Source: Bacteroides sp.
GTDB taxonomy: Bacteria > Bacteroidota > Bacteroidia > Bacteroidales > Bacteroidaceae
Direction of reading: 5' to 3'
DNA length: 64,000 bases
Assembly (NCBI GenBank): GCA_021201335.1
Contig: JAJQFD010000054.1
Location: 1 to 64,000, forward strand
The notes beneath the pieces are model-generated. The model made no database searches. It saw nothing but the letters and a program-made list of their open reading frames with translations, and had not been told where the DNA came from. The translations under genes and the position numbers were made by a program. Shown piece after piece: positions 16,396 through 27,508 of this stretch. Within the stretch, counting starts at the first letter, position 1. The number at the start of each line of letters is the position of its first letter.

Positions 16396-19300
16396 ATGTT
16401 CGATGCAATTATTCGTTTCTCTGTAAAGCGGAAACTCTTTATCGGATTTATGACTTTCATCTTGTTGGCCGGCGGTATTTATGCCATGCTTACCCTCCCT
16501 GTAGACGCCGTTCCCGACATCACCAACAACCAGGTACAGATCGTAACCGTATCGCCCACGCTGGCACCGCAGGAAGTAGAACAGCTCATCACATTCCCCA
16601 TCGAAGTGGCCATGAGCAACATTATGGATGTGATAGAGATACGCTCCGTTTCCCGTTTCGGAATGTCGCTGGTGACGGTGGTATTCAAGGAGAACGTGCC
16701 CACCCTCGATGCCCGCCAACTGATAAACGAACAAATACAGACCGTGGCAGGCGAAATACCCTCCGAACTGGGCGTTCCCGAACTGATGCCCATCACCACT
16801 GGACTAGGCGAGATTTACCAGTACGTGCTCGAAGTGCAGCCCGGCTACGAAGACCGCTACGACGCTATGGAACTGCGCACCATTCAGGACTGGATCGTCA
16901 AACGCCAGCTTTCCGGCATCCCCGGCATTGTAGAAATCAACAGCTTTGGCGGTTACCTGAAACAATACGAAGTGGCCGTTGACCCCGACGCGCTCTACTC
17001 CCTCAACATCACCATCAGCGAAGTATTCGACGCCCTGCAAAAAAATAACCAGAACACGGGCGGCAGCTACATCGAGAAGAACAACCGGGCCTACTACATC
17101 CGCTCCGAAGGCATGATTGAAAGCCTGCGCGACATCGAACAGGTAGTAATAACCAACCGTGGCGGCATCCCCATCCACATCGACGACATCGGCACAGTGC
17201 GCTTCGGCGCGCCTAAACGCTTCGGCGCAATGACGATGGACGGCAAGGGCGAATGCGTAGGCGGTATTGCCATGATGCTGAAAGGAGCCAACGCAAATGT
17301 GGTTACTGCCGAACTGGAAAAAAGAGTGGAAGCCGTGCAGAAAATGTTGCCCGAAGGGGTAAGGATTGAACCCTACCTGAACCGCTCGGAACTGGTAAAC
17401 CGGAACATCTCGACCGTTATCCGCAATCTCGTCGAAGGCGCACTGATTGTTTTCGTGGTACTCATTATTTTCCTCGGCAACCTGCGCGCCGGATTAATCG
17501 TAGCATCCGTTATCCCCCTGTCCATGCTCTTCGGGTTTATTATGATGCGCCTTTTCGGCGTGTCGGCCAACCTGATGAGCCTCGGCGCGATAGACTTCGG
17601 CATTGTCGTCGACGGCTCGATTGTGATAGTCGAGGGCATCCTTGCCCACTTGTACAGCAAACAGTTCTATGGCAAAAAACTGTCGCCCGCCGCGATGGAC
17701 AACGAAGTGGTGAACGGCACCAACGGAGTGATTCATTCCGCCACCTTTGCCGTGCTCATCATCCTGCTGGTATTTTTCCCCATCCTGATATTGCAGGGGA
17801 TAGAAGGCAAATACTTCACACCGATGGCACAAACGCTGGTGTTTTGCATCATCGGGGCATTAATCCTTTCGCTCACCTATGTGCCGATGATGGCGTCGTT
17901 GTTTCTGAAAAAAACAATCAAAGAGACGCGCACCTTTGCCGACCGTTTCTTCCACTGGCTCAACAAGATATACCGCAGGGCGTTGAATGCGTGCCTGCGT
18001 TTCAGCCTGACAACCATTCTCATTGCTTTTCTGGCACTGGGTGGCAGCATCCTGCTTTTCAACAAACTGGGCGCGGAATTTATCCCCACCCTCGACGAAG
18101 GCGATTTCGCCATGCAGATGACCCTGCCCGCCGGAAGCTCACTGACGCGAAGCATCGAAGCATCCGACGAAGCGGAAAGGATATTGATGAACACCTTCCC
18201 CGAGATTAAACACGTCGTAGCCAAAATAGGCACAGCCGAAGTGCCCACCGACCCGATGGCGATTGAAGACGCCGATATTATGATTGTGATGAAGCCTTTC
18301 AACGAATGGACAAGCGCTACATCACGTGCCGAAATGGTAGAAAAGATGAAAGCCTCGCTCGATACCATCGCCGATGTGGAGTTCAATTTCAGCCAGCCCA
18401 TACAGTTGCGCTTCAACGAACTGATGACAGGCGCCAAGGCCGATATTGCCATCAAACTCTATGGCGAAGATATGGAAGAACTTTACGAACGGGCACGCGA
18501 AGCTTCCGGGTATATCGAACAGGTTCCCGGAGCCAATGATGTGCTGGTGGAACAGACCATGGGATTGCCCCAGTTGGTAGTCAATTACGACCGCAGCAAG
18601 CTGGCCCGCTACGGCGTGAATGTGGAAGAGCTGAACACCATCATCCGTACAGCCTACGCCGGCGAAGTGGCCGGAACTGTGTTTGAGAACGAACGGCGCT
18701 TCGACCTCGTTGTCCGCCTCGACCAACAGCAGGTAGAAGATTTCAACCTCGATAAATTCTTTATCCGCACGGCCGACGGCATCCAGATACCTGTTACCGA
18801 ACTGGCAAGTGTGGAACTGGTGAGCGGCCCCCTGCAAATCAACCGCGACGCCACCAAACGCCGCATAGTAATCGGGGTGAACGTGCGCGATGCCGACATT
18901 CAGCAGGTAGTAGAGCGGATACAGGCCACGCTCGACGAAAACATCAAACTCAAACCGGGCTATTATTTCGAATATGGCGGACAGTTCGAGAACCTGCAAA
19001 ATGCCATCAGCACCCTGCTGGTAGTCATACCGGTAGCCCTGCTGCTCATCCTGCTGTTACTGTTCTTCGCCTTCCGCAGCCTCACGTATACACTCGTGGT
19101 ATTCAGCACCGTGCCCCTGTCGATGATTGGCGGCGTGCTGGCCTTGTGGATTCGGGGATTGCCGTTCAGCATCTCGGCAGGCGTGGGGTTCATCGCCCTG
19201 TTTGGCGTATCGGTACTGAATGGAATCCTGATGCTCAACCATTTCAAAGCCCTGTCCAAAAGCACGAAATATAAAATGGCAACCGATAAAATAATAAAGA

Positions 19301-20717
19301 AAGGAACGCCCCACCTGCTGCGCCCCGTATTCCTTACCGGACTGGTAGCCTCGCTCGGTTTTGTGCCGATGGCCATTGCTACCTCGGCAGGGGCAGAAGT
19401 ACAGCGCCCATTGGCTACAGTAGTTATCGGTGGGCTGTTGGTTTCAACCGTTCTCACGCTGATAATCATTCCAGTGTTCTATCACCTGATCGGGGTAGCC
19501 TCGGTTTGCAAATGGAAATGGTCGAAAAGAAAACTGGTTTCTGTCGCCACAGTAGCCCTGCTGCTGTTGCTGGCTCCATCGCCCGTGCAGGCGCAGCAAA
19601 CCGTGACACTGGAAGAAGTAATAACCCTTGCCATAGAGAACAGCCCCCGTCTGAAATCGGCCGCCGCTTCCATAGACCGCAGCAAAGCCGCCCGGGGCGA
19701 GTCGTGGGATTTGGGGCCACCTCTTTCGATTATTCGTGGGGGCAGCTCAACGGAACCAACCGCGACGACCGTCAATACAACCTCTCGCAATCGCTGGGTT
19801 CCATCGTCACCCCATTCTACAAAAATTCGCTGATCAAACATCGGGTAAATACCAGTACCTACTACCGCGATATGGTGGAAAAAGAAATCATAGCCGAAGC
19901 CAAACGCGCCTGGGCTTATTACCAGTACACCTATCACAAAAAACAAATGCTGGGCGAGCAGAACAAGCTGGCCGAACTCCTTTTCCGCACGGGCGACCTG
20001 CGCTACCGGCAGGGCGAGATAACCCTGCTGGAAAAGAACATGACCTCGGCACAGGCTGCCTCCATGAAGAACAAAGTATTTCAGGCCGAAGAAGAATTTA
20101 AGGTAGCCGCCGCCCGCCTGCAATGGATATGTTACAGCGAAGCACCCGTTGTTCCCGCCGATACCTTACTGCGCAAATACGACACCCGCCTGTTGACAGA
20201 TAATTTATCGGCCGTCCACCTCTCTTACTTTAACAGCAAGGTGTACGAGTCCGAAGCCAACGTGAAGGTAGAGCGAAGCCGCTTCTTCCCCGAATTTTCG
20301 GTAGGGTTTCAACGCCAGAACGTGCTGCCCGACAAAGGACTCAATTCGTGGACGGTGGGTATATCCGTTCCCCTGGTGTTCAACGCCCAAAACAGCCGGG
20401 TGAAACAAGCCCGGTTTGATGCCCACATCGCCCGGTACGAAGCGCAGGAGAACATCCGCCAGCTCAACCATAAAGTGTACGAACTCAAAGCCGAACTCCG
20501 CAAGTACGACGAAAGCATCCGGTTCTTCGAAACCTCTGCCCTGCACGAAGCCGACGCTATGATACGCGCTGCCGAATTGCAGTTGAAACACAGCGAAACA
20601 GACATCAGCGATTTCATCCAGAGCATGAATGCCGCGCTCGACATCCGCCAGGCCTACATCGAAATGATATATCAATATAATGTATCGGCACTGGAATATG
20701 AATTGTATAATAATTAA
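16396..20717 (+). pseudogene. cusA: CusA/CzcA heavy-metal RND pump fused to TolC-like domain, frameshifted
   Basis: With one base restored this is a single protein of about 1440 aa. Residues 1-1035 are a heavy-metal RND transporter with 12 membrane spans and the signature GAIDFGIVVDGSIVIVEG near residue 400. After a second hydrophobic, signal-like segment ending SPVQAQQ near residue 1060, a TolC-like outer-membrane factor follows (TLEEVITLAIENSPRLKSA). Such CusA-TolC fusions are known in Bacteroidetes. The frame breaks at the G-run 19713-19716, where one extra G gives D-L-G-A-T-S-F-D-Y-S-W-G-Q-L-N. The two readable pieces are 16396-19833 and a plus-strand frame from about 19720 to 20717. It probably exports Cu(I), Ag(I) or divalent metals. 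Confidence 0.9.
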
Positions 20718-20730
20718 CCGACCCAATAGA

Positions 20731-21633
20731 ATGAAAGCAACGAATATAGCAATCGCACTCCTGCTGCTGACCGCATCTTGCAGCAGTCCTCAGAAGGAAA
20801 ACACGGAGCAACCGGCAGCATCCAGGCCAGCCCCTGTAGAGGTAGAAACCGAAAAAACGGAAGCCGAAAAGATCGACGCAGTAACCTCCGCCACCAACGT
20901 AAGCAACGAAGCCGTATTCAACGGCACATTTGTACTATCTCCCCGGCACCATGCCTCAGTCACCCTGTCTATGGACGGTATCGTAAAGAATACCACCCTG
21001 CTGCCCGGGAAATACGTGAAGAAAGGCGAGCTTCTGGCCACGCTGGAAAATCCCGAGTTCGTAGACCTGCAACAAAACTACCTCGATGCCAGTGCCCAGT
21101 GCGAATACCTCGAAGCCGAGTACAAACGCCAGGAAGTGCTCTCGCGCGAAGAAGCCGCCTCGCAAAAGAAATTCCAGCAAAGCAAGGCCGACTACCTCTC
21201 CATGAAAAGCCGCAAAGACGCCACGGCGGCACAACTCTCCATGCTCGGCGTATCACCCGAAACATTACAGGCGCGGGGCATCGCTTCCCTGCTCGAAGTG
21301 CGTGCACCCATCAGCGGCTACATCTCCAACCTGCAAATGAACATGGGCAAACACATCCCTGCCGGAGAACCCCTGTGCGACATCATCGACAAAAACAATA
21401 CCCTGATAAAACTGACTGCTTACGAAAAAGACATCAGCAGGATAAAGTCGGGCCACAAAATCCTGTTCAGGGTAAGCGGGATGGGCAACGAGAGTTTCGA
21501 CGGCGAGATTATCTCCGTAGGACAATCGGTAGACAACGTGAACCGTTCGCTCGAAGTATATGCCCGGGTGATGGAAAACAACGAATTATTCCGCCCCGGC
21601 ATGTATATCAATGCGAGGATTGTGCAAAAATAA
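20731..21633 (+). CDS. cusB: RND efflux periplasmic adaptor lipoprotein (CusB-like)
   Basis: From the ATG at 20731 the protein is 300 aa, with a lipoprotein signal (MKATNIAIALLLLTASC). Membrane-fusion-protein features follow: a barrel-sandwich half (MDGIVKNTTLLPGKYVKKGE), a coiled-coil hairpin at about residues 125-175, and the second lipoyl half (LEVRAPISGYIS). The beta-barrel end is NRSLEVYARVMENNELFRPG. It links the inner-membrane pump to the outer-membrane channel of the fused upstream protein. It starts 14 bp after that gene and is cotranscribed with it. No methionine-rich metal-binding tail is seen. Confidence 0.9.
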   Translation: MKATNIAIALLLLTASCSSPQKENTEQPAASRPAPVEVETEKTEAEKIDAVTSATNVSNEAVFNGTFVLSPRHHASVTLSMDGIVKNTTLLPGKYVKKGELLATLENPEFVDLQQNYLDASAQCEYLEAEYKRQEVLSREEAASQKKFQQSKADYLSMKSRKDATAAQLSMLGVSPETLQARGIASLLEVRAPISGYISNLQMNMGKHIPAGEPLCDIIDKNNTLIKLTAYEKDISRIKSGHKILFRVSGMGNESFDGEIISVGQSVDNVNRSLEVYARVMENNELFRPGMYINARIVQK

Positions 21634-21649
21634 CTACATTTGTCTCTGA

Positions 21650-22729
21650 ATGAATGATACGGATATAAAATACGGGAACAAATACGCGCTGTGGGTGATA
21701 TTAATATCGCTCGCAGTGAGTTTCCTCATCCATATTCCCGAAATGATAGGGCTGTTCGGCAGACTGGAAAACCACAACGCTTTCCCCGACATCCGGCTGA
21801 TTGAAGTAGTAGATGAAATATTCTTTTCCTTCCTGTCGCTGCTGATTTTGTTCTGGCTCAATACGGTGATATTCAGGTTCAACCGCACAGCAAATATAGG
21901 CAAGAGCAAGTTGCTGCTCTCGTTTGTGTTCAGCCTGGTGGTCAGCTACATCCTGAGCAATGCCTTCTTCTACTTCTACCTGCGGTTCAACATCCCGGTT
22001 GTGGAGGCCACGGCACACCACCACCTGCATCCCATCCGCGATTTTATCATAGCCTGCGTGGTCACGGGCAGTTGCTACATTATCCACATCACCTACAAGC
22101 AGCAACACATCACGCTCGAAAACCAGCAACTGAAACTCGAAAACATCCTCGGGCAGTTCGAAACCCTCAAAAGCCAGCTCAACCCGCACATGCTTTTCAA
22201 TTCACTCAACACACTGCGGTCGCTTATCCGCGAAGAGCCGGCAAAAGCACAGAATTTCACACAAGAATTGTCCAACGTACTGCGCTATATGCTTCAGGAG
22301 AACACCACGCAAAGAACCACGCTGGCTGAAGAACTGGAGTTTATCGAAGGCTATACCTTCCTGCTGACGATGCGCTACGAAGACAACCTGATATTCGAAA
22401 TCGAGACAGACAAGAAGTACAACCACTACCTGCTTCCCCCCATGTCGTTGCAGGTATTGATTGAGAATGCCGTGAAACACAACGAAATAAGCCACCGGCA
22501 CCCGCTGAACGTCAGCATCCGCACCACCGACGACGATATGCTGCATGTATGCAACCGCATCCAGCCGAAAATAACGAACAGCACCGGCACAGAGATCGGA
22601 TTGAAGAACCTGGTGAAGCGCTATTCCCTGCTTTTCAACAAAGAGATTGTAATTGATAACAACGGCGATAAATTTTGCGTCAGTATCCCTTTAATAAACC
22701 CCGGCACGTATGAAAACACTAATCATTGA
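21650..22729 (+). CDS. LytS/YehU-type sensor histidine kinase
   Basis: This 359-aa protein has four N-terminal membrane helices (through about residue 145), a coiled coil (ITLENQQLKLENILGQFETL), and a His_kinase domain. The phospho-acceptor His sits in LKSQLNPHMLFNSLN, and an HATPase-like domain has the N-box LPPMSLQVLIENAVKHN. A TACATTTG box lies at 21635-21642, between cusB and this gene, and could give extra transcription. The response regulator gene begins inside its last codons (22710). The kinase presumably senses periplasmic metal for the linked pump. Confidence 0.9.
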   Translation: MNDTDIKYGNKYALWVILISLAVSFLIHIPEMIGLFGRLENHNAFPDIRLIEVVDEIFFSFLSLLILFWLNTVIFRFNRTANIGKSKLLLSFVFSLVVSYILSNAFFYFYLRFNIPVVEATAHHHLHPIRDFIIACVVTGSCYIIHITYKQQHITLENQQLKLENILGQFETLKSQLNPHMLFNSLNTLRSLIREEPAKAQNFTQELSNVLRYMLQENTTQRTTLAEELEFIEGYTFLLTMRYEDNLIFEIETDKKYNHYLLPPMSLQVLIENAVKHNEISHRHPLNVSIRTTDDDMLHVCNRIQPKITNSTGTEIGLKNLVKRYSLLFNKEIVIDNNGDKFCVSIPLINPGTYENTNH

Positions 22730-23469
22730 AGACGAAAAAGCCGCTGTAAACAACCTGAAAGCACTCATTGCCGAGGTGGCCCCCAGTGCGAAGTGGCCGG
22801 CATAACCGACTCCATCATCGAAAGCATTCGCTGGTTGCGCGAAAACCCCATGCCCGAACTTATCTTTATGGATATTCATTTGGCCGACGGCTCCGCTTTC
22901 GAGATATTTGAATATGTACAGGTAAATGCCCCATCATCTTCACCACCGCTTATGATGAGTATGCCCTGCGTGCCTTTAAGGTGAACAGCATCGACTACCT
23001 GCTCAAACCCATCGGCGAAAAAGACATGAAACGCGCCATGGACAAACTGAGCCTGTTGACGGAGAGCGACCGGCAGGAAAACCATTCGTTCTCGGAACTT
23101 GCCAAATCGATGAACCTGCACAAGCAGTACCGAAACTATTTCCTCATCCCCAATAAGGGCAGCAAACTGCTACCGGTGCCCACCGCGTCAATCGCCTGTT
23201 TCTACATCGAAAGCGGTGTGGTAAAAGCACTGACCAGCAATAATGAATCATACATCATCCCCCACACGCTCGACGAGTTGGTGGAATGCCTCAACCCCGG
23301 TCATTTCTTCCGCGCCAACCGACAGTGTATTATTGCCAAAGAAGCCGTATTAGATGTCGACTACTGGTTCAACGGACGACTTTCTGTAAATCTGAAAGTG
23401 CCCGTAAAAGAAAAGATCCTCATCACCAAAGCCCGGGTGAATGAGTTTAAAGAGTGGTTTGCCGGGTGA
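22710..23469 (+). pseudogene. LytTR-type response regulator, frameshifted twice
   Basis: The reconstructed product is a receiver domain (MKTLIIEDEKAAVNNLKALI, phospho-Asp in IFMDIHLADGSAF) followed by a LytTR DNA-binding domain (FLIPNKGSKLLPVPTASIAC, HFFRANRQCIIAKEAV, VKEKILITKARVNEFKEWF). The frame breaks near 22790, where GCGAAGTGG would read GCGGAAGTGG, and at the C-run 22929-22932, where one more C restores A-P-I-I-F-T-T-A-Y-D-E-Y-A-L. Both are single missing bases. The likely target is the 21-bp-spaced repeat set upstream of the pump gene. If both breaks were real, the pump would lose its regulator. Confidence 0.85.
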
Positions 23470-24152
23470 GATCTCCCACCCTATTACTTTTAACAATCAC
23501 TAAATTCCATTGATATAATCATTTTTTTGGACCACTGATTATATCTTATCCGCATATTCATTTAAACTTCCCGTGGAATGTTTCGAGGCATTTAAGGCCA
23601 ATATACGATCCTCCCCGTAATTTTTATCACTCTATTTTCATTAAACAGTTATAGTTATATGGATGTTTGGTAAAACTATCATTATGACTAAGGTATTAGA
23701 TAAAAAATAATGTTTTCGCTTACAAAACTGGATAAAGATGATAAATAAATTGTTAGCCTTGCTGAAGGTTGAAACCTCTTCCAAGGAATACCTTATCTAT
23801 TTGTATTAAATTTTGAATTAACCGAAGGAACATTTAGATTAAAAGAAGCACGAAGTAATTCAAGCGGTTTTTTGTATTGAATACTTTGATTATATTTGCA
23901 GCCTGTTAAATAAGAATTAATAACTTTTGCATGGTTAAATTTTCCGCATAACAAGGAATAATGGTGTTGTTGGTATTCTACTGACAGTACAGAAGATTAT
24001 TCCGTCCATCCTGTCTAATGTCCACAAACCTATTTGTGGCACATTATTTTGCCGTGGATTTTTCTGTACATTTTTACGGTAATCAATTAATTACATCTAT
24101 TTACGCGTTTGGCATAGCTATATTAAGATATAGTGTTTTGCTTAATTTAAAT
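23470..24152. other. Gene-free stretch between the efflux locus and the MATE gene
   Basis: I see no gene in this AT-rich interval. It holds an imperfect palindrome at about 23511-23546 (GATATAATCA ... TGATTATATC) soon after the response regulator stop, which may end that transcript. It also holds a promoter-like pair, TTTG at 23871-23874 and TATATTTG at 23891-23898, with a 16-bp spacing that is shorter than ideal. The latter would give a long leader for the MATE gene. Confidence 0.5.
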
Positions 24153-25518
24153 ATGTTTTTTATGAACGAAAATCAAATTTCACATATAAAGAACAGACTT
24201 GCAACTGACAAGATCGGTTCACTCGTTGCACGTTATTCAATTCCCAGTACTATCGCATTTGTATTTTTCAGCATTCAAGCTATTGTAGATGGTATTATTG
24301 TCGGTAACTTTTTAGGAGCTGATGCTATCGCTAGTGTCAGTCTAATTCTTCCGGCTTATACACTTCCATCCTCTATCGCTCTGGTTATAGCTATGGGGCA
24401 CAGGCACAAATGAGTATAGCGATAGGTGAACAAGATTATTTCAAATCAAAAAATGCCCTCAAAACAGGCACTGTTTCTATCATTACTTATGCCTTATTTA
24501 TAGCAATGATTTTTAATCTATTCCCTAGTAGGCTGGCTAATCTTATGGGCTCCGAAGGAGATTTATTCGCCGGTTCGCTGAATTATATACACGGACTGAT
24601 GCCGTTTATAGGGGCTAATCTTTGTATGATATTTCTGGATTCAATGCTTAAGACCCTGGGGCATCCGCGCTTTGCTATGACGATGATAGTTTCGTCTATC
24701 TTACTGAATATCGTCCTGAGTATTCTTTTTGTAACTCAGTTTGATTTGGGAACATTCGGTGTTGGTCTGGCAACGGGGGCTTCCATAACTACAGGCTGTT
24801 TTATTTCCTTTTTCGTTGTCCTGAGAGATCTGAAATCTCATCCCAACCTAAAAGGAAAGCGGGGTAAATTTAGTTGGCGGATCTTGGGAAAGATATTCTA
24901 CAACGGATCGTCCGAAGGCGTAACCGAAATTGCAATGGGTGTTACTATCATGCTTTTCAACCTGACATTTTTAAAGTATGCGGGTAAAGAAGGTGTAGCT
25001 GCATTTGCGGTTACAAACTACATTATTTTTGTGGGAACAAGTATTCTGCTCGGTATATCCGACGGGGCAATTCCGATTATCAGCTTTAATTACGGGGCAA
25101 ATTTATGGCCACGTGTCCGGCAGGCGTTGAAGGTAGTACTCCGCACCAATTTTATTCTCGGAGTCATTTTTCTTATTTTGCTGTGGAGTTTGGGAGAATA
25201 TGTTATCTCCATATTTTTGGATGATTCTTCTCAAAATGTTATCGACATGGCTGTACATGGAGCGTGTATTATGGGGTTCGCTTTCCTACTGAACGGTTTT
25301 AATATTTCGAGTGCGAGTTTTTTTTTACGGCTATCGACAATGCGAAATGGTCACTGGTAATTTCTGCATGTAGGGGATTAGTCTTTACTCTAATAGGTAT
25401 TACGATACTTCCGCGAATATTCGGAACAAACGGTATATGGATGACGGTCGCTGTTTCGGAGTTAATCACGGCAGTGATTAGTTTCGGATTGCTTCGAAAA
25501 AAGGTTGTCAGGAAGTAA
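24153..25518 (+). pseudogene. MATE-family multidrug efflux transporter, frameshifted twice
   Basis: Three frames join into one MATE protein of about 455 aa; an alternative start is the ATG at 24162. The N-terminal half-repeat has the IPSTIAFVFFSIQAIVDGII segment. A middle part follows (24410-25360 frame) with NGSSEGVTEIAMGVTIMLFN. The end reads SASFFFTAIDNAKWSLVISA and closes at 25518. The breaks are at the G-run 24395-24398 (one more G restores A-M-G-A-Q-A-Q-M-S) and at nine Ts at 25318-25326 (ten Ts restore the frame). Such pumps use Na+ or H+ gradients to export cationic drugs. The substrate is unknown. Confidence 0.85.
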
Positions 25519-25555
25519 ACCTGGAAATTCCGATAAAATAGGTCCCTTTATTCCT

Positions 25556-26972
25556 GTGCAAAGTGCCCCCTTGTATCAGTTTAGAAAGTAGTATTTTAAG
25601 CATTGATTTATTGCAAAGATAATACATCATCTTAAGCCGGGTTAAACATTTGATTATTTTACATTAATAAACATTCATTTACAATTTCAATTTTCTTAGA
25701 GAGTCTCCATACAGTTCCACTCTAAGTGAACGGTGTACAATTCTGTCAAGCACTGCATCAGCTACAGTTTTATCCCCTATGGTATCATGCCATTCATTCA
25801 CCGGTATTTGTGAAGTGATAATGGTTGATTTCTTGCCATACCGGTCTTCTATGACATCCAACAAGTTCATTCTGGCTGTAGCATCAAAAGGTTGCATACC
25901 AAAGTCATCCAATATCAGAACATCCATTCTTTCAATTTTCCTTAAATCTGCAAGTATGGTTCCTTTGGCTTTGGCAGACTTTAACTGCCCCATTAGCCTG
26001 GCCGTATTATAATAAAATACCCGGTATCCCCTTTGACAAGCTTCATGCCCTAAAGCTGTAGCCAGATAGGTTTTGCCGGTCCCTGTACTTCCTGTAATAA
26101 ATAGGTCTTTATGCTCTGTTATAAAAGAGAGTTCTGCCAGACGTTGTACCTGATTCTTATCCAATCCCCTTTCGATGGAGAAGTTTACTTCTTCTATGGA
26201 GGCTTTGTGCCTGAAGTTTGCATATTTTACAGCCCTTTGTATGCTTCTGTTTCTTCGGTCATCCCATTCACTGATAACTAACCAGGAGACAAACTGGTCT
26301 ATAGTCATGGTCTCTTTCTGACGTGTCTTTAAACTTGTTTTAAATGCATAATACATACCCTGTAGTCGTAGTTGTGTCATTTTCTCAAGGGTTTCTTTGT
26401 TCATTTCCATATATTATTCTTGGAGTTTATTAGTTGATATTTACCTGTAGTACTCTTTTCCTCTGATGTTTTTATGTGTAGGAGTGGCTTTATCAATCTC
26501 CTGTTCGTTTTCAAGAGGTATTTCATCTTGACGGTTGTTAAGGATACTTTCTACAGCCGGATAATTATACAGCCCATAACTGTCTGCCCAGCGACAGGCA
26601 TTAATAAGTCTTTTCTCACCTACACGACGGGCAAAGGAGAGAATACCCTGGACTGATTTATAGGCCTGCTCGGGATGTGCCTTGTTCTCAATCACTTTAG
26701 AGATATAAGTTCCCAGATCAGGATGGATTGTGGTAGCTTCACTCATAAATTTTTCAGCACTCCATTCACTGTATGCCCTGTGGTGGGAAGCTAAGTGTTC
26801 CTGATCTGTTATATAGCGAAAACGACTGTAAGAACGCTCGTGTTCAGCTATTTTTTCATAGCGATAATAAACTTCTACCAAAGTTGATGTGTAGAAGAGT
26901 TTTACTTTCTTACCAATGTACTTACAGGGAACACTGTAGTAGTGAGCATCTTCTGCTAAACGTACATGCCCG
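25556..26972 (-). mobile_element. IS21-family insertion sequence, 5'-truncated
   Basis: This remnant holds istB complete and only the C-terminal third of istA. Its outer end may be near 25556, where TGTGCAAAGTGCCCCC begins with the TG expected of IS21 ends; the matching terminal repeat on the other side is gone. The istA part begins abruptly at about 26971, within codons shared with a TnsA-like gene. The element cannot transpose on its own in this state. Confidence 0.7.
25679..26410 (-). CDS. istB: IS21-family helper ATPase IstB
   Basis: This 243-aa AAA+ ATPase has an N-terminal helical IstB region (LEKMTQLRLQGMYYAFKTSL), Walker A GSTGTGKTYLATALG near residue 107, Walker B VLILDDFGMQPFD near 168, and the sensor region STIITSQIPVNEWHD. 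The end, DRIVHRSLRVELYGDSLRK, is typical of the family. IstB activates the IstA transposase and selects the target. It looks intact, although its partner IstA has lost its catalytic core. Confidence 0.95.
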   Translation of the reverse strand: MEMNKETLEKMTQLRLQGMYYAFKTSLKTRQKETMTIDQFVSWLVISEWDDRRNRSIQRAVKYANFRHKASIEEVNFSIERGLDKNQVQRLAELSFITEHKDLFITGSTGTGKTYLATALGHEACQRGYRVFYYNTARLMGQLKSAKAKGTILADLRKIERMDVLILDDFGMQPFDATARMNLLDVIEDRYGKKSTIITSQIPVNEWHDTIGDKTVADAVLDRIVHRSLRVELYGDSLRKLKL

Positions 26973-27502
26973 TTCTTCAGGGCCGCCAACAAGTCCCGTT
27001 CAAATCTGCGGTTCATGCGGCACTTCGCCAGATCGCCGGGGGTGCGCCTGCCGTCGGTCAGCAGGAACCCGAAACCCCGGTCGCTGCAATACTCCATCAG
27101 TCCTTCGCACTTGGCCTGCACGCGATGGTTCAACATATCGCAAAGGCTCTTAACCTCGATAATCACAAATTCCCGTGTAGTGAGGATGGCCCCGAAATCG
27201 GGGGTTGTACTACGCCGTATCTTGCCCGTGCGGTATTTAACCGTTACGGGTTGCTCCCAGTAAAAAAGGACCTTCGGATTGCTTTCGAGATTCCTTACGA
27301 TAAACTCCATTTCCAGAGCCGATTCGTACTGAATATCGCGCCCGCACTTTTCCGACCGGAACACTCCGCTCTTATAACGCGGATGCTCCGATACCTCGCG
27401 GCGCGGCTGAAGGTACCCGGTGAGTCCCTCAATATCGAATTTACCCCGTTTGGAGAACCATAGAACACGGTCGAACAGCTTCACTCTCCTTTTTGCCGTC
27501 AT
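26441..27502 (-). CDS. Chimeric protein: TnsA-like endonuclease fused to IstA C-terminus
   Basis: This 353-aa open frame joins two unrelated genes. Residues 1-177 resemble the TnsA endonuclease domain: Glu60/Glu64 in YESALEMEF, Asp102 in TTPDFGAI, and Glu116-Lys118 in VIIEVKS supply a PD-(D/E)xK-type site, followed by MEYCSDRGFGFLLTDGRR. From about residue 178 (HVRLAEDAHYYSVP) the sequence is the C-terminal part of an IS21 IstA transposase, up to the stop. The junction at about 26970 coincides with a visible drop in GC content. TnsA normally cuts the 5' ends of Tn7-like transposons. Whether this fusion is expressed or active is unknown; a rearrangement scar is the simplest view. Confidence 0.8.
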   Translation of the reverse strand: MTAKRRVKLFDRVLWFSKRGKFDIEGLTGYLQPRREVSEHPRYKSGVFRSEKCGRDIQYESALEMEFIVRNLESNPKVLFYWEQPVTVKYRTGKIRRSTTPDFGAILTTREFVIIEVKSLCDMLNHRVQAKCEGLMEYCSDRGFGFLLTDGRRTPGDLAKCRMNRRFERDLLAALKNGHVRLAEDAHYYSVPCKYIGKKVKLFYTSTLVEVYYRYEKIAEHERSYSRFRYITDQEHLASHHRAYSEWSAEKFMSEATTIHPDLGTYISKVIENKAHPEQAYKSVQGILSFARRVGEKRLINACRWADSYGLYNYPAVESILNNRQDEIPLENEQEIDKATPTHKNIRGKEYYR

Positions 27503-27508
27503 AGAAGA

